NCBI RefSeq assembly: GCF_963677875.1
Contig: NZ_OY782566.1
Coordinates: forward strand, 62,001 to 126,000
DNA: 64,000 nucleotides
Source of the DNA: Thiomicrorhabdus sp.
GTDB lineage: Bacteria > Pseudomonadota > Gammaproteobacteria > Thiomicrospirales > Thiomicrospiraceae
Direction: 5' to 3'
Shown here: piece by piece, positions 42,968 to 55,332 of the stretch
Layout: the number at the start of each line of letters is the position of its first letter
Numbering within the stretch: position 1 is the stretch's first letter
Notes under the pieces: generated by a model
Database searches by the model: none
Seen by the model: only the letters and a program-made list of their open reading frames with translations
What the model was told of the DNA's origin: nothing
Position numbers and translations under genes: made by a program

Positions 42968-43996
42968 TCACGACGCCATGGCGACAACCAGATCATCCAA
43001 AGCCGACCAGATTTCCTGATCGTGTAAAACCGGTTCTATGCCTTTCATTTTCACATCGGCCCGTAAAGCGGCGCCCAACAGCACCTGCCAGCGTTCAATA
43101 TCTCCGCGCTCGATCGCCGCCCGATACTCTCCCTGTCGGGATGACCAGATGCGGCACTGTTTGAATGCCTGCGGCAACGCAACCTGTCGGCATAACTGCG
43201 CCAGCTCAATCAATTGACGCAATTCCTTCCCCAGCAGCCACAAAACCACCGGCGCTTCAATTCCTTCTTGTCTGAGGCGCTGCAATATCTGCAAACTCTC
43301 CTGCAGACGCCCGTTCAATACCGAGCCGGCCAGAGCAAACAGCTGGTAATGCGCCTGATCAACCACCGTCTGCGCAACAAAATCCACATCAACCCGTCCG
43401 GATGGCGGCGATAAAAGCGCAATTTTCTGCAATTCCTGATCTGCTGCCAGCAGGTTTCCCTCGGTGCGCTGCGCCAATAGCCCTGCCGCTTCCGTTTCCA
43501 TCTGCAAGCCAAGTAGTGCTGCACGATCCTGGCACCACTTCGGCAGCACTGCAAGCGGAACCGATTTGGCCTGCACCACCAAGCCTTTCGCTTCAATCGC
43601 CGCAACCCACTTAGCTTTAAGCTGCCTGCTGTCCAGCCGTTCGCACTGCACGATCAATACCGTCTCCGGCAAGGGGCCGGTTTCATATTCGCCCCAGGAA
43701 CAGATGAAATCACTGCCCTCTTTCCCCGGATTACCTTTCGGCATATTCAACTGCAAATAACGCTGCTCGGAAAACAGCGAACCGGAAGCGGTTTCCATCT
43801 GCAAAGCCCGCCAGTCGAAACCGGCTTCCACATCGTAGAGATCAGAGCCGATGTAACCGTTTTCCACCAGCTTGCGGCGCAAGGCATCACTGCAATCCCG
43901 CAAAAACAGCGGCTCTTCACCATAGATCAGATAAACCGGTCTGATCTCGAACTGAGGAGAGGCGATTTGATTCAGAAACGCGCTGGCTAAAATCAC
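42968..43996 (-). CDS. holA: DNA polymerase III delta subunit
   Basis: A 342-residue clamp-loader subunit with the family pattern PVYLIYGEEPLFLRDCSDALRRKL, LLAADQELQKIALL and VLWLLGKELRQLIEL. It opens the beta clamp within the gamma complex. The start overlaps the lptE stop by 4 bp. Confidence 0.94.
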   Translation of the reverse strand: MILASAFLNQIASPQFEIRPVYLIYGEEPLFLRDCSDALRRKLVENGYIGSDLYDVEAGFDWRALQMETASGSLFSEQRYLQLNMPKGNPGKEGSDFICSWGEYETGPLPETVLIVQCERLDSRQLKAKWVAAIEAKGLVVQAKSVPLAVLPKWCQDRAALLGLQMETEAAGLLAQRTEGNLLAADQELQKIALLSPPSGRVDVDFVAQTVVDQAHYQLFALAGSVLNGRLQESLQILQRLRQEGIEAPVVLWLLGKELRQLIELAQLCRQVALPQAFKQCRIWSSRQGEYRAAIERGDIERWQVLLGAALRADVKMKGIEPVLHDQEIWSALDDLVVAMAS

Positions 43997-44544
43997 TGCG
44001 CAGAACCACCTTTACGCGCTTTGAGGTAAGTGCTGTAATCGCTATGAACCTTAAACAGCAGTTTATCGGCCAAAGCTTGTGACATCTGCCCTCTCAGGCT
44101 TTTCAGCTCCGCTTCAGATGCCAAAACGGCATCCGGTTGCAGCTGTCGATCCCGCTGAACCTGTAAACGCCCAGCACTGAGCAGACGATCATTCTTTTCG
44201 GCATACAGGCTGTAAGCGATCGACAGGCTCAACAATTCAGCCGTGGTATCTCCCTGCCCCGAACGCGCGGTTCGACGCTGCCGAAACTCCGGCTGACCAA
44301 GCGAAACCGTCACCTGTGCCTCTTTAAGCGAAGTGGCCAGCTGGATACCACCGTCCGGCCAATGGCTGAGAATCGCACGGCGCAAATCGTAATCAAGACC
44401 GTCAAGCTCTTCGACATACACCTTCTGCAAAACGCCGGTTTGAGCGCCGGTCCCGCGCAGTTGAAAACTACAGGCACTCAATAATGCGGCCCAGACAAGG
44501 ATGAACCCGAACCGATACCAGCGGGTTGATCGTTTTGTTGTCAT
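43993..44544 (-). CDS. lptE: LPS-assembly lipoprotein LptE
   Basis: A 183-residue lipoprotein. The signal peptide ends in the lipobox LLSAC and the mature N-terminus is CSFQLRGTGAQ, typical of LptE. It plugs and stabilises the LptD barrel in LPS export. ATG 44544 (MTTKRSTRWYRFG) is preferred to the frame upstream to 44562. It lies 35 bp after leuS and overlaps holA. Confidence 0.92.
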   Translation of the reverse strand: MTTKRSTRWYRFGFILVWAALLSACSFQLRGTGAQTGVLQKVYVEELDGLDYDLRRAILSHWPDGGIQLATSLKEAQVTVSLGQPEFRQRRTARSGQGDTTAELLSLSIAYSLYAEKNDRLLSAGRLQVQRDRQLQPDAVLASEAELKSLRGQMSQALADKLLFKVHSDYSTYLKARKGGSAQ

Positions 44545-44579
44545 CACTGCTATTACCTCCAACTAAACGCCGCTTTACC

Positions 44580-47228
<2,649 letters not shown>

Positions 47229-47402
47229 TCACTTAGTCGAATTGTTTTCTCGTCCAATCGCAAAAACTTGTTATCAAAAATAAATAAGTTCAATATTATA
47301 CAAAATAAAACTCTGTTTGATCGCCGCGAAATTCACCCATTTGTCAAAGCGAATTTCTCGCGGAGCAACCCGGCGCAAAAACCTAAAAATGGAGACCCGC
47401 TC

Positions 47403-47813
47403 ATGAACCGAAATAAAATGCTGCACGCTTACCGCACCCTGCTGAACCACGCCAGAGAATCCCTGTTCTCTGCCGAGCAAAAAACCTGGAAATTGCTTGG
47501 TCAGGCGGTTGAAAAAGCCGAGCAGGCAGACCATGATCTGGCGGAATTATCTGTCCGCGAATTTGAACAGGTACAAAAAGACGTTCACGCCGACTTGATG
47601 CAGACTGCAGAGTATCTGGCTGAAGTCGAACAGGGAATCGACGAATTCCTGGAAATGGACTTGCCGATTCTGGAAAAGATTTTGATCGATAAGGCTTTAA
47701 GTCTGGCCGACCCAACCGAAATCACCGTCCTGAGAATGCGACTGGCTGCCGCAATGGATGAACAGCATCCGGCATTCTCTCATCCGAAGCCACCCCAGAA
47801 ACAAAGCCATTAA
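47403..47813 (+). CDS. DUF1451 (YbeL-like) helical protein lacking the zinc ribbon
   Basis: A 136-residue acidic helical protein. The N-terminal part resembles YbeL/DUF1451 proteins that are often encoded beside leuS: AYRTLLNHARESLFSAEQKTWKLLGQAVEKAEQ, LAELSVREFEQVQKDVHADLMQTAEYLAEVEQGIDEFLEMD. The C-terminal CxxC...CxxC zinc ribbon typical of YbeL is absent, so this is a shortened form. Start ATG 47403 with GGAGA upstream. It is divergent from leuS and converges on lnt. Function unknown. Confidence 0.7.
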   Translation: MNRNKMLHAYRTLLNHARESLFSAEQKTWKLLGQAVEKAEQADHDLAELSVREFEQVQKDVHADLMQTAEYLAEVEQGIDEFLEMDLPILEKILIDKALSLADPTEITVLRMRLAAAMDEQHPAFSHPKPPQKQSH

Positions 47814-47824
47814 CTCCAAAATAA

Positions 47825-47856
47825 AAAGGCGAAATCGATTTCGGATTTCGCCTTTG
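47825..47856. terminator. Bidirectional terminator
   Basis: AAAGGCGAAATC (47825-47836) pairs perfectly with GATTTCGCCTTT (47844-47855). It lies between the convergent DUF1451 gene and lnt. Confidence 0.85.
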
Positions 47857-47918
47857 CTTTACACGTTATTTTTTACCGCTTTCAAAAGAGACGGAAACGG
47901 TTCTCGTACGTCCTTATC

Positions 47919-49442
47919 TCAAAGTACAGCCCGTCTTCTTTGCCACAAAACAATCACCAACATCAAAGACAGCAACAGCGTAATCGGCCACCACTTCCAT
48001 TGAGCATAGAATGTCATCCCCTCATAAGGCTGAACCATTCCGCGAAGAAACGCAGGCTGATAAGCCGGAATCTGCTGTTTGATCCGTCCTTTCACATCAA
48101 CAATCGCCGTGTAACCCGTATTGGTTGAGCGGGCGATCTCCCGTCCCAGCTCCAAAGCTCTCATCTGAACATCCTGCAACTGTTGCGCCGGCTCAAGAGT
48201 GTGGGCAAACCAGGCGTCGTTACTTACCGTAATCATATATTTCGCTTCCGGCAGTTGCCTGGCCAGCTCCTCTCCGAATGCCATTTCAAAACAGACACTC
48301 AGCCCCGCCTTCTGCCCGCCCAGCACCATGGGCTCCGGATCGGAGCTTCCTGCAGTGAACGTTGCATACGGGATATCAAATAAATGACTTAAAAACTTGA
48401 ATGCATCATTAAAAGGGAAGTATTCACTGAAGGGAACCAGGTGATGCTTATAATAACGATCCTCCGGCTTATGAACATTGATGAGTGCGTTATAGTAATC
48501 ATTCGATTCACGCGTGCTGTCAATCACTCCGATCAACACATCGGCATTCAATATCTGCGCGTCCTTAATGAAACTGCGCAACGCCCCCTTTTCGACAATA
48601 TTGTAGTAGGCAGGGACAGCTGTTTCCGGCCAGACGATCACCTGGGCATCCAAATTCAGCTTAGTCATGCCGACATAGGTTTTTAAGGTCGGCATGAATT
48701 CTTCCGGCAGCCATTTGCGTTCCTGCGGGACATTTCCCTGCAACAAAACAATATCGATCGGTTTCCCGGTCGGATGCACCCACTGAACTTGCTGCAAGGC
48801 CAAACCGCCAAACCAGACGCTTCCCGTCACCAATGCACTCGCCAGCCAGGCGCGTTGTTTTACCAGAAGCAACAGCGTACCAGCACTGAGCGCAACCGCC
48901 AGACTGGTTCCCCAAACACCAAGCACGGGGGCATAACCGTCCAACCAGGTCTGCAAATGACTGACACCAACCAGTAGGAACGGATAACCGCCAAATACAC
49001 TGCTCCGAAGCAGCTCACCCAACATCCAGGCCAACGGAAAAACCAGAAGAAGATTTAAATACGCACTTTTTGTCCGTAAACGACACGCAACCCATCCGGC
49101 TAAACCGACAAAAAGCGCCAGATAGAAAACAAAACCGAATGTCAGAATAATCGCCAGCGGAAGAAGGACGTTGGAATAAATATAGATACTGGAAAAAAGC
49201 CAGCTGACCCCAATCCCAAATAAACCCAAACCGAACCAGACTCCGATTTTGAATCCTTGCCAGGCTGAATCTGCATTTGACCACAACCAAAACAGACCCA
49301 GCAGGGAAAACAGCATTAAAGGCGATAGAAAGAAAGGGGCGAAGGATAGAACGCCGAATCCCCCCACAAGAAGGGCCATAAAATGGGGCTTACCGGGAAC
49401 CGCCAAATCCTTTATGGCGCGAAAGAATCTCATATTCAGCAT
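47919..49442 (-). CDS. lnt: Apolipoprotein N-acyltransferase
   Basis: A 507-residue protein with about seven N-terminal membrane segments and a periplasmic nitrilase domain. The catalytic triad is visible as Glu in VIVWPETAVPAYY, Lys in QEYR-like KHHLVPFSEYFPF and Cys in GLSVCFEMAFGEELA. It adds the third acyl chain to lipoproteins. Start 49442 has AAGG 10 bp upstream; 49433 is an alternative. It is separated from corC by an unusually long 323-bp gap. Confidence 0.93.
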   Translation of the reverse strand: MLNMRFFRAIKDLAVPGKPHFMALLVGGFGVLSFAPFFLSPLMLFSLLGLFWLWSNADSAWQGFKIGVWFGLGLFGIGVSWLFSSIYIYSNVLLPLAIILTFGFVFYLALFVGLAGWVACRLRTKSAYLNLLLVFPLAWMLGELLRSSVFGGYPFLLVGVSHLQTWLDGYAPVLGVWGTSLAVALSAGTLLLLVKQRAWLASALVTGSVWFGGLALQQVQWVHPTGKPIDIVLLQGNVPQERKWLPEEFMPTLKTYVGMTKLNLDAQVIVWPETAVPAYYNIVEKGALRSFIKDAQILNADVLIGVIDSTRESNDYYNALINVHKPEDRYYKHHLVPFSEYFPFNDAFKFLSHLFDIPYATFTAGSSDPEPMVLGGQKAGLSVCFEMAFGEELARQLPEAKYMITVSNDAWFAHTLEPAQQLQDVQMRALELGREIARSTNTGYTAIVDVKGRIKQQIPAYQPAFLRGMVQPYEGMTFYAQWKWWPITLLLSLMLVIVLWQRRRAVL

Positions 49443-49765
49443 CTCAACCTTGCCTTCAACATAGCATCAAAGGCCCTATTTCACCGTTCCGCATCGCGAA
49501 AACCGATCTCGAAAATTAAATTAATCTTTACAGTACCCTGAATACCGTGATCTGTTGAAACTCAACCAACTCGCGGCCGGGGCCACGATGTTTTAACAGA
49601 TACAAACAAAGATTGCAAAATCGCAGATCAGAAGTTGACGGCAAAAGCAAAAACCGGCTTTCGGCTCTTTACAAAAAAGAAACGACAGAATAATGAATTC
49701 GTCAGAAGAAGAATCCCCGCCCGAGGTTTAAGAGCGAGGAAATAACAAACGGGAAACCGAGGCAA
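49443..49765. other. 323-bp gap between corC and lnt
   Basis: In relatives corC and lnt are often nearly contiguous; here the gap is long and holds no gene, clear terminator or repeat that I can see. It presumably carries a promoter for lnt. Confidence 0.5.
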
Positions 49766-50629
49766 TCATCCGGCAACCTGCAACTCACCCTCCTCGATCG
49801 CCGCCGATTCAACTGGACGAACTTCCAATAATTCCACCCGACGATCCGAGGCTTTCAAAACTTTGATATGCAGGCCTTCATACTCGACCTCTTCTTCTAC
49901 GCGCGGGACATGCCCCAGCTGCATCGCCAAAAAGCCGCCGATGGTTTCGGCAGTGTCACTTTCAATTTCGGCATCGAAAAATTCGTTAAATTCGTCCAAA
50001 GTCGTAATCGCCTGCACCGAGAAAGCCTCCCCGGTGCGTTTTTGAATATTACTGAGTTCGTCCTCATCATGCTCGTCTTCGATATCGCCGACGATCTGCT
50101 CCAATACATCTTCAATAGTGATCAAACCCGCCAATTCGGCATATTCATCCACGACCAGGGCCAAATGGTTTCGCGTTGCTTTAAAATCCCGCAACAAGAC
50201 ATTCAAACGCTTACTTTCCGGAACAAATTTAGGTTCGCGGTAAATTGCCTGCAAATCTGCTTTTGAGTTCAGCTCACCTTTTACGACGGCTCGAAACACA
50301 TCTTTAGCCAGCAAAATTCCGACGATCTTATTCTCCTCCATCACCGGATAACGCGAATGCGAGCTTTCCAGCATGGACTCCAGAATTTCTTCTAAAGGTT
50401 CTGAGGCGTCAATCAGCTCAATCTGCGGACGCGGAATCATAATATCGCGCGTGCGCTGCTCCGAGACGTCCAGAACCCCTTCGATCATCACCAGGGCGTC
50501 ATCGTCAATTACCCCTTGCGATTGAGCTTCTTTCAATACATCTACAAGTTCTTCCCGACTCTCCGGCTCATCTGAAAATACCTTTCCAAGACGCTCTAAC
50601 CACGAAGAGCCGCTACTACTGTCACTCAT
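49766..50629 (-). CDS. corC: CorC/HlyC-family CBS-domain protein
   Basis: A 287-residue cytoplasmic protein: N-terminal acidic region, two CBS domains (MIPRPQIELIDASEPLEEILESMLES, SRYPVMEENKIVGILLAKDVF; then RLNVLLRDFKATRNHLALVVDEYAELAGLITIEDVLEQIVGDIEDE), and a C-terminal CorC_HlyC domain. It is linked to Mg/Co efflux by genetics in enterobacteria. It lacks membrane segments. It follows ybeY by 53 bp. Confidence 0.92.
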   Translation of the reverse strand: MSDSSSGSSWLERLGKVFSDEPESREELVDVLKEAQSQGVIDDDALVMIEGVLDVSEQRTRDIMIPRPQIELIDASEPLEEILESMLESSHSRYPVMEENKIVGILLAKDVFRAVVKGELNSKADLQAIYREPKFVPESKRLNVLLRDFKATRNHLALVVDEYAELAGLITIEDVLEQIVGDIEDEHDEDELSNIQKRTGEAFSVQAITTLDEFNEFFDAEIESDTAETIGGFLAMQLGHVPRVEEEVEYEGLHIKVLKASDRRVELLEVRPVESAAIEEGELQVAG

Positions 50630-50682
50630 TACCGTTATTTACCTCTAACTGGCCAAAAACTCACGGAGCTGTGCGCAGCGGA

Positions 50683-51162
50683 TCACATTTCATCCTGCGC
50701 ATAAGGGTCCCCGTACCCCAAGTTTTGCATAATTTCGCTTTCCAAGGATTCCATCTCCTCGGCATCATCGTCTTCTATATGGTCATACCCCAGCAAATGC
50801 AAGCAACCATGCACCACCATATGCGCCCAATGCGCCTTGAGACTTTTCCCCTGCTCTTTCGCCTCTCGACGCACCACTGCATCACAGATTACCAAATCAC
50901 CGAGGTAAGGGAGTTCTTCGCCCAAATCGACCAGCCCTGGCGGTTGTTCGAACTCGAACGACAAGACATTGGTGGACTTGTCCTTATCACGATATTGCCG
51001 ATTCAAAGTACGACTTTCTTCTTCGTCGACAATGCGAATCGTCAGCTCCGTATAACGGTCATACAACGCACTCCCCAGACAAGATGAAATCCATTGTTCA
51101 CATTGCTGCAACGTCGGAATTTCCTGCGGCTCAATCGCCCATTGCAAATCGACATCAAGCAT
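50683..51162 (-). CDS. ybeY: Endoribonuclease YbeY
   Basis: A 159-residue metal-dependent RNase for 16S rRNA maturation and ribosome quality control. The zinc motif is [15 protein letters not shown]. The start is decided by an ideal ribosome site: AGGAGG at 51168-51173 lies 5 bp before ATG 51162 ([10 protein letters not shown]). The frame is open upstream to 51276, but that would overlap phoH and use poorer sites. It is 16 bp after phoH. Confidence 0.94.
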   Translation of the reverse strand: MLDVDLQWAIEPQEIPTLQQCEQWISSCLGSALYDRYTELTIRIVDEEESRTLNRQYRDKDKSTNVLSFEFEQPPGLVDLGEELPYLGDLVICDAVVRREAKEQGKSLKAHWAHMVVHGCLHLLGYDHIEDDDAEEMESLESEIMQNLGYGDPYAQDEM

Positions 51163-51167
51163 GGAAT

Positions 51168-51173
51168 CCTCCT
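51168..51173 (-). promoter_or_regulatory. Ribosome binding site that fixes the ybeY start
   Basis: AGGAGG on the minus strand, 5 bp from ATG 51162. It selects this start over in-frame ATG codons further upstream (51186, 51276). Confidence 0.85.
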
Positions 51174-51178
51174 TTGAG

Positions 51179-52180
51179 TTAGCCATTCGATTTTTCCGGT
51201 TTGGTTGAAGAGGCTTTTTCCGCTTTCTTTCGATCATAACGGTCGTAGGCATGGACAATTTTCTGCACCAGAGCATGTCTGACTACATCCTGCGCCTGAT
51301 AAAACGAAAAACCGATTCCTTCCACGCCTTCCAGCACTTCAATAACATGCCGTAACCCGGACACCTGATGCTTTGGCAAATCGCATTGCGTAATATCACC
51401 GGTGATAACCGCTGTCGATCCAAAGCCGATCCGGGTCAGGAACATCTTCATCTGTTCAACGGTTGTATTCTGCGCCTCGTCCAGAATGATAAAAGCCTCA
51501 TTCAGGGTTCGTCCGCGCATAAACGCCAAAGGCGCTACTTCGATCACATTTTTTTCGATCATGCGCTCAACCGTTTCAAACCCCATCATTTCAAACAAAG
51601 CGTCAAACAGCGGGCGTAGATAAGGATCCACTTTCTGGCTTAAATCTCCGGGCAAAAAACCGAGCTTTTCCCCAGCTTCAACGGCGGGACGCGTCAGTAC
51701 AATTCTGCGCACCTGCTCATTCTGCAAAGCCTGTACCGCGCAAGCTACAGCAAGATAGGTTTTACCGGTTCCCGCCGGTCCGATGCCAAAGTTCACATCA
51801 TGTTCCTGGATGGCCGCAACATAGCTTGCCTGGTTCGGATTCCGGGTTTGGATCGTTTTGCGGCGAGTCTTGATGATCTGCTGCTGATAATCAACCGTTC
51901 TGACGTCATCGAAACCCTGCTCATGCAAAACCAGATGTAATTTATCCGGAGTCAGTGTCTCGTCAGCCGTCAGATCATACAGTGTACGAACAACCTGTTC
52001 AGCTTTGACCAGTCTATCTGCCATACCAGTGACAAAAACCTGAAAGCCACGAACATTAATTTCTACCCCGAGGCGCAATTCAACCTGTTCAAAATGCTCA
52101 TGCCGCCATCCCGATAAATTCTGCAACCGTTCATTATCTTCGGGATAAAGATCGAACTGGATCGTGTGAAGTGTCGTCAA
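51179..52180 (-). CDS. phoL: PhoH-like ATPase (PhoL)
   Basis: A 333-residue protein with the phosphate-starvation-inducible PhoH domain. Walker A is [16 protein letters not shown], Walker B is [12 protein letters not shown], with [19 protein letters not shown]. The N-terminal KH-like region ([20 protein letters not shown]) is typical. It acts with YbeY in RNA metabolism in many bacteria and is in the conserved miaB-phoL-ybeY-corC order. Confidence 0.94.
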   Translation of the reverse strand: MTTLHTIQFDLYPEDNERLQNLSGWRHEHFEQVELRLGVEINVRGFQVFVTGMADRLVKAEQVVRTLYDLTADETLTPDKLHLVLHEQGFDDVRTVDYQQQIIKTRRKTIQTRNPNQASYVAAIQEHDVNFGIGPAGTGKTYLAVACAVQALQNEQVRRIVLTRPAVEAGEKLGFLPGDLSQKVDPYLRPLFDALFEMMGFETVERMIEKNVIEVAPLAFMRGRTLNEAFIILDEAQNTTVEQMKMFLTRIGFGSTAVITGDITQCDLPKHQVSGLRHVIEVLEGVEGIGFSFYQAQDVVRHALVQKIVHAYDRYDRKKAEKASSTKPEKSNG

Positions 52181-52295
52181 AAGACCGCCTCGGAATTTTT
52201 GGAGTAAAAGGAAATCGGATGTCAGTAATCATCAGAGACCTCAAGGACAAGGTCTCAATATACATAGGTACAAACGGACAGGGTTGACAATTAGT

Positions 52296-53723
52296 TTACA
52301 GTGCATAGAACTGAGGTGCAACGTGTCTATCAGCTTCAGGCGTCGCAATCAGTTTACCGCGTAACGAATTCGCGAAGGCTTCGACAATTTCCACGTCCAC
52401 AAATTGGCCGATCAACTCCGGAGATCCTTCAAAATTCACAACGCGGTTATTTTCGGTTCGTCCGGCTACTTCGGTAAAGGAATTGCGCGACAGTCGTTCG
52501 ACCAGAACACTCTGAACGGTTCCGACCATCGATTCGCTGATGGCCTGTGTTTGCTTGTTAAGCAGTTCCTGCAATGCATACAGGCGTCGTTTTTTCTTGT
52601 CCATCGGTTCTTCATCCGGCAAACTCGCGGCAGGAGTCCCGGGTCTTGGGCTGTAGATAAAGCTGAAAGAGCGGTCGTATTGCAGTTCTTCCACCAGCTT
52701 CAGAGTTTCTTTGAAATCATCGCAGGTCTCACCCGGGAAACCAATAATAAAGTCGCCGGACAAACTCAGGTTTGGACGTAATTTGCGGATTTTACGGATC
52801 GTCGACTTATATTCAATCGCCATATGATTACGTTTCATCAGAGCCAATACACGATCCGAGCCGGATTGTATCGGCAAATGCAAATGTGAAACCAGTTCGG
52901 GGATTTCTGCATAGCAGTCGATAATGCTTTGCGTCATTTCATTTGGATGCGAAGTCGTGAAACGAATGCGGTCAATACCGTCGATCGTACGAACGGCATG
53001 CATTAAAACCGCCAAATCAGCAATTTCACCATCCGCCATCACACCGCGATAGGCATTGACATTCTGCCCCAACAGATTAACTTCACGCACCCCTTGAGAT
53101 GCCAAAGTACGGATTTCATGCATGACATCTTCAAAAGGCCGACTGACCTCCTCGCCACGCGTATAAGGAACGACACAAAAAGTACAGTATTTCGAACAAC
53201 CTTCCATCACCGAGACCATTGCCGAAACACCGCTGACTTCCGGCTCCGGCAAATTATCGAATTTTTCGATTTCAGGAAAAGAAATATCAATAACCGCGCG
53301 CTTCTTTTTAATACTGTCGTCACCACGCAGCGCAAGGGCTTCATCAATCATCGCCGGTAATCGATGCAGTGTTTGCGGACCGAAAATAACATCAACACTC
53401 GGCGCTCTCTGGCGAATCACCTCTCCTTCCTGCGAAGCCACACAACCGCCGACACCGATAATTCGGTTAGACTTCTGCTTTTTCCACTTTTCCCAGCGTC
53501 CTAATTCGGAAAACACTTTTTCCTGAGCCTTTTCACGCACAGAACAAGTGTTCATCAATACCACATCCGCCTGCTCCGGCTCTTCAACCAGCTTCAAACC
53601 ATAGGTTTTTTCCAGTAGACTGGCCATTTTATCGGAGTCATATTCATTCATCTGACAACCGTAGGTGATCAGGTACAATCCGCCATTAAAAGGGGTGTTT
53701 TGCAACTCAGGGTTTCCGCTCAT
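52296..53723 (-). CDS. miaB: tRNA-2-methylthio-N6-dimethylallyladenosine synthase
   Basis: A 475-residue radical-SAM methylthiotransferase. N-terminal UPF0004 cysteines are in [18 protein letters not shown] and GVGGCVAS. The radical SAM motif is [19 protein letters not shown]-terminal TRAM domain follows ([27 protein letters not shown]). It modifies A37 of tRNAs that read UNN codons. Confidence 0.97.
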   Translation of the reverse strand: MSGNPELQNTPFNGGLYLITYGCQMNEYDSDKMASLLEKTYGLKLVEEPEQADVVLMNTCSVREKAQEKVFSELGRWEKWKKQKSNRIIGVGGCVASQEGEVIRQRAPSVDVIFGPQTLHRLPAMIDEALALRGDDSIKKKRAVIDISFPEIEKFDNLPEPEVSGVSAMVSVMEGCSKYCTFCVVPYTRGEEVSRPFEDVMHEIRTLASQGVREVNLLGQNVNAYRGVMADGEIADLAVLMHAVRTIDGIDRIRFTTSHPNEMTQSIIDCYAEIPELVSHLHLPIQSGSDRVLALMKRNHMAIEYKSTIRKIRKLRPNLSLSGDFIIGFPGETCDDFKETLKLVEELQYDRSFSFIYSPRPGTPAASLPDEEPMDKKKRRLYALQELLNKQTQAISESMVGTVQSVLVERLSRNSFTEVAGRTENNRVVNFEGSPELIGQFVDVEIVEAFANSLRGKLIATPEADRHVAPQFYAL

Positions 53724-53921
53724 TTTTTTCGCCCGCCTATAAAATGCATTCGTTACGTCTTTCTCCCGAACAGCGATTACGGCGCTCTATACAGGATAAA
53801 TTTCAAGGGCGCGTATTCTAACATACCGTAAAAAAAATCCCTAGTATAGTTTAAAAAAACCCCGATAAAACAAAACCTTAAACCCTCTGAAACCGCCAAG
53901 AAAATTGCCGTCGTTCTTTCA

Positions 53922-54473
53922 TCAGAAGAGCTTGCAAAAGTAACCGGTCTGGACCTCTTCAGGGTAATCAGTCATTGCCGCCGGTTCATCACCGCTTCCA
54001 GCCCATACAAGAAAACCGTTGTCACCAACCCCGTCATCGTAACGTCGATCCAAACCGACAGCCTGATCGGAATTAATCGACGACGCACAAACCCAGTTGC
54101 GATGAGTGACGACTGTTCCCGAACCGACCTTCAAAACGCCGCCCAGAGAGTGTAAGGGCGCATCTCCATTTTCACGATCTCCTTTTAAAAAACCCTGTGT
54201 ACGCTGCGCTTTCCAGAAGCTTTCTGGATTATCAATCTCACCATCGACAGTCAGTGAATCACCGGCCATCTCTCCCATTCGCTCCTGATAAGCATAATGC
54301 GCCGCCGTTACACCGTCCAGATCCTGAATCAAACTCTTCAACTTCGCGTTCTGCAACATCTCCTGGCCTTTCAAGGCTCCACCTATCAACAAACCAACAA
54401 TCACCAGAACAATGGCAATTTCGATTAACGTGAACCCTCTTTGTCTAATTGGCAACGAACTACTGACTCTCAT
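53922..54473 (-). CDS. Prepilin-like protein (pseudopilin A of the cluster)
   Basis: A 183-residue protein with a type III signal: RQRGFTLIEIAIVLVIVGLLIGGALKG, with the G/F cleavage site and Glu+5. The globular part has DGVTAAHYAYQERMG, GEIDNPESFWKAQR, GVLKVGSGTV, WVCASSINSDQAVGLDRRYDDGVGDNG and a final FCKLF, so two cysteines could form a C-terminal disulfide loop. I chose ATG 54473 (MRVSSSLPIRQRG). It lies 110 bp downstream of the other three genes and has its own copy of the shared palindrome at 54537-54556. Confidence 0.8.
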   Translation of the reverse strand: MRVSSSLPIRQRGFTLIEIAIVLVIVGLLIGGALKGQEMLQNAKLKSLIQDLDGVTAAHYAYQERMGEMAGDSLTVDGEIDNPESFWKAQRTQGFLKGDRENGDAPLHSLGGVLKVGSGTVVTHRNWVCASSINSDQAVGLDRRYDDGVGDNGFLVWAGSGDEPAAMTDYPEEVQTGYFCKLF

Positions 54474-54536
54474 ATATTCATCCTCACTTATCAATCGTTT
54501 TAAACGAGACATTTTGATACTAGCACAGCCGATCAA

Positions 54537-54556
54537 AATAAGTAAATATACTTATA
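54537..54556. promoter_or_regulatory. Palindrome AATAAGT-N6-ACTTATA, copy 2
   Basis: AATAAGT (54537-54543), six bases, ACTTATA (54550-54556). The same arrangement occurs at 57107-57126 before the first gene of the cluster. It lies 64 bp before ATG 54473, where a promoter would be expected. Candidate shared operator; regulator unknown. Confidence 0.5.
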
Positions 54557-54582
54557 AAATATAAACTTGATCAAAAACATTA

Positions 54583-55332
54583 TCACAACCCCCAGACACT
54601 TAATAACTGCGCCTTGATTTCGTAAGCGGAAATCACCACCAATTGATCGTCAAACAAATCCTTCACATATCCCCCTGATACCAAATAACGATCTCCATCG
54701 CAATTCTCCTTCTCCCAAAGAGTTGAGGAAGAACAACTACTAAAAGAAGAGCCGATTCCACGCTTGTTCGCAGCCATCACTACAGCAGAAATCGAATGCA
54801 ATTCTGCACGAGAATCATCACAGTCACCGCCATTCGCCCTGCATATAATAAAACCGTTTTCCGCTTCTAGAAGTGCATTGGGCGGTGTCCGTAAACTAAA
54901 GCGCGGAGCCCCGTCACGCGCAAAATAGGCCGCAGAACTCCCCGAATTCTGAATAAGCCCCCCATCTAAAGCACTGGCGTCGATCGCATAAATAAACTCA
55001 TTCCCCCAAGCGTCTTTTAACTGTAGCGGTGAAACAAGAACCTCTCTGTAAGGCAGATGACCACTTGCATACTTGCAACGCCCCGAACCGTCACGATCTT
55101 CAAAACCATCCCGACTACCGTCAGGACAGGGTAAAAAAGCATTTACACGCACAAAATTCAATAAAACCTGTTTTGCAGCATTCAATCTGGAAGCCGACAA
55201 TTCTCTTTTTGCTTCAAACCGTACACGCTGCACTCCTTCCAAAAAGGGCCAAACCAGCAAAGAGAGAATCAGCACGACAATCATCAATTCCATTAAAGTA
55301 AAGCCGCTCTGCTGATCAAGCCTCCGTTTCAT
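54583..55332 (-). CDS. Prepilin-like protein (pseudopilin B) with DxDGDG-type loops
   Basis: A 249-residue protein with a prepilin signal QQSGFTLMELMIVVLILSLLVWPFLEG. The body carries the motif FLPCPDGSRDGFEDRDGSGRCKYASGHLPY at about 66-95 and NCDGDRYLVSG near 217, both repeated in the neighbouring proteins. The Asp-rich loops look suited to calcium. The start overlaps the upstream gene stop by 4 bp. Family: uncharacterised type II secretion/prepilin proteins with LPCPD motifs, common in aquatic proteobacteria. Confidence 0.75.
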   Translation of the reverse strand: MKRRLDQQSGFTLMELMIVVLILSLLVWPFLEGVQRVRFEAKRELSASRLNAAKQVLLNFVRVNAFLPCPDGSRDGFEDRDGSGRCKYASGHLPYREVLVSPLQLKDAWGNEFIYAIDASALDGGLIQNSGSSAAYFARDGAPRFSLRTPPNALLEAENGFIICRANGGDCDDSRAELHSISAVVMAANKRGIGSSFSSCSSSTLWEKENCDGDRYLVSGGYVKDLFDDQLVVISAYEIKAQLLSVWGL

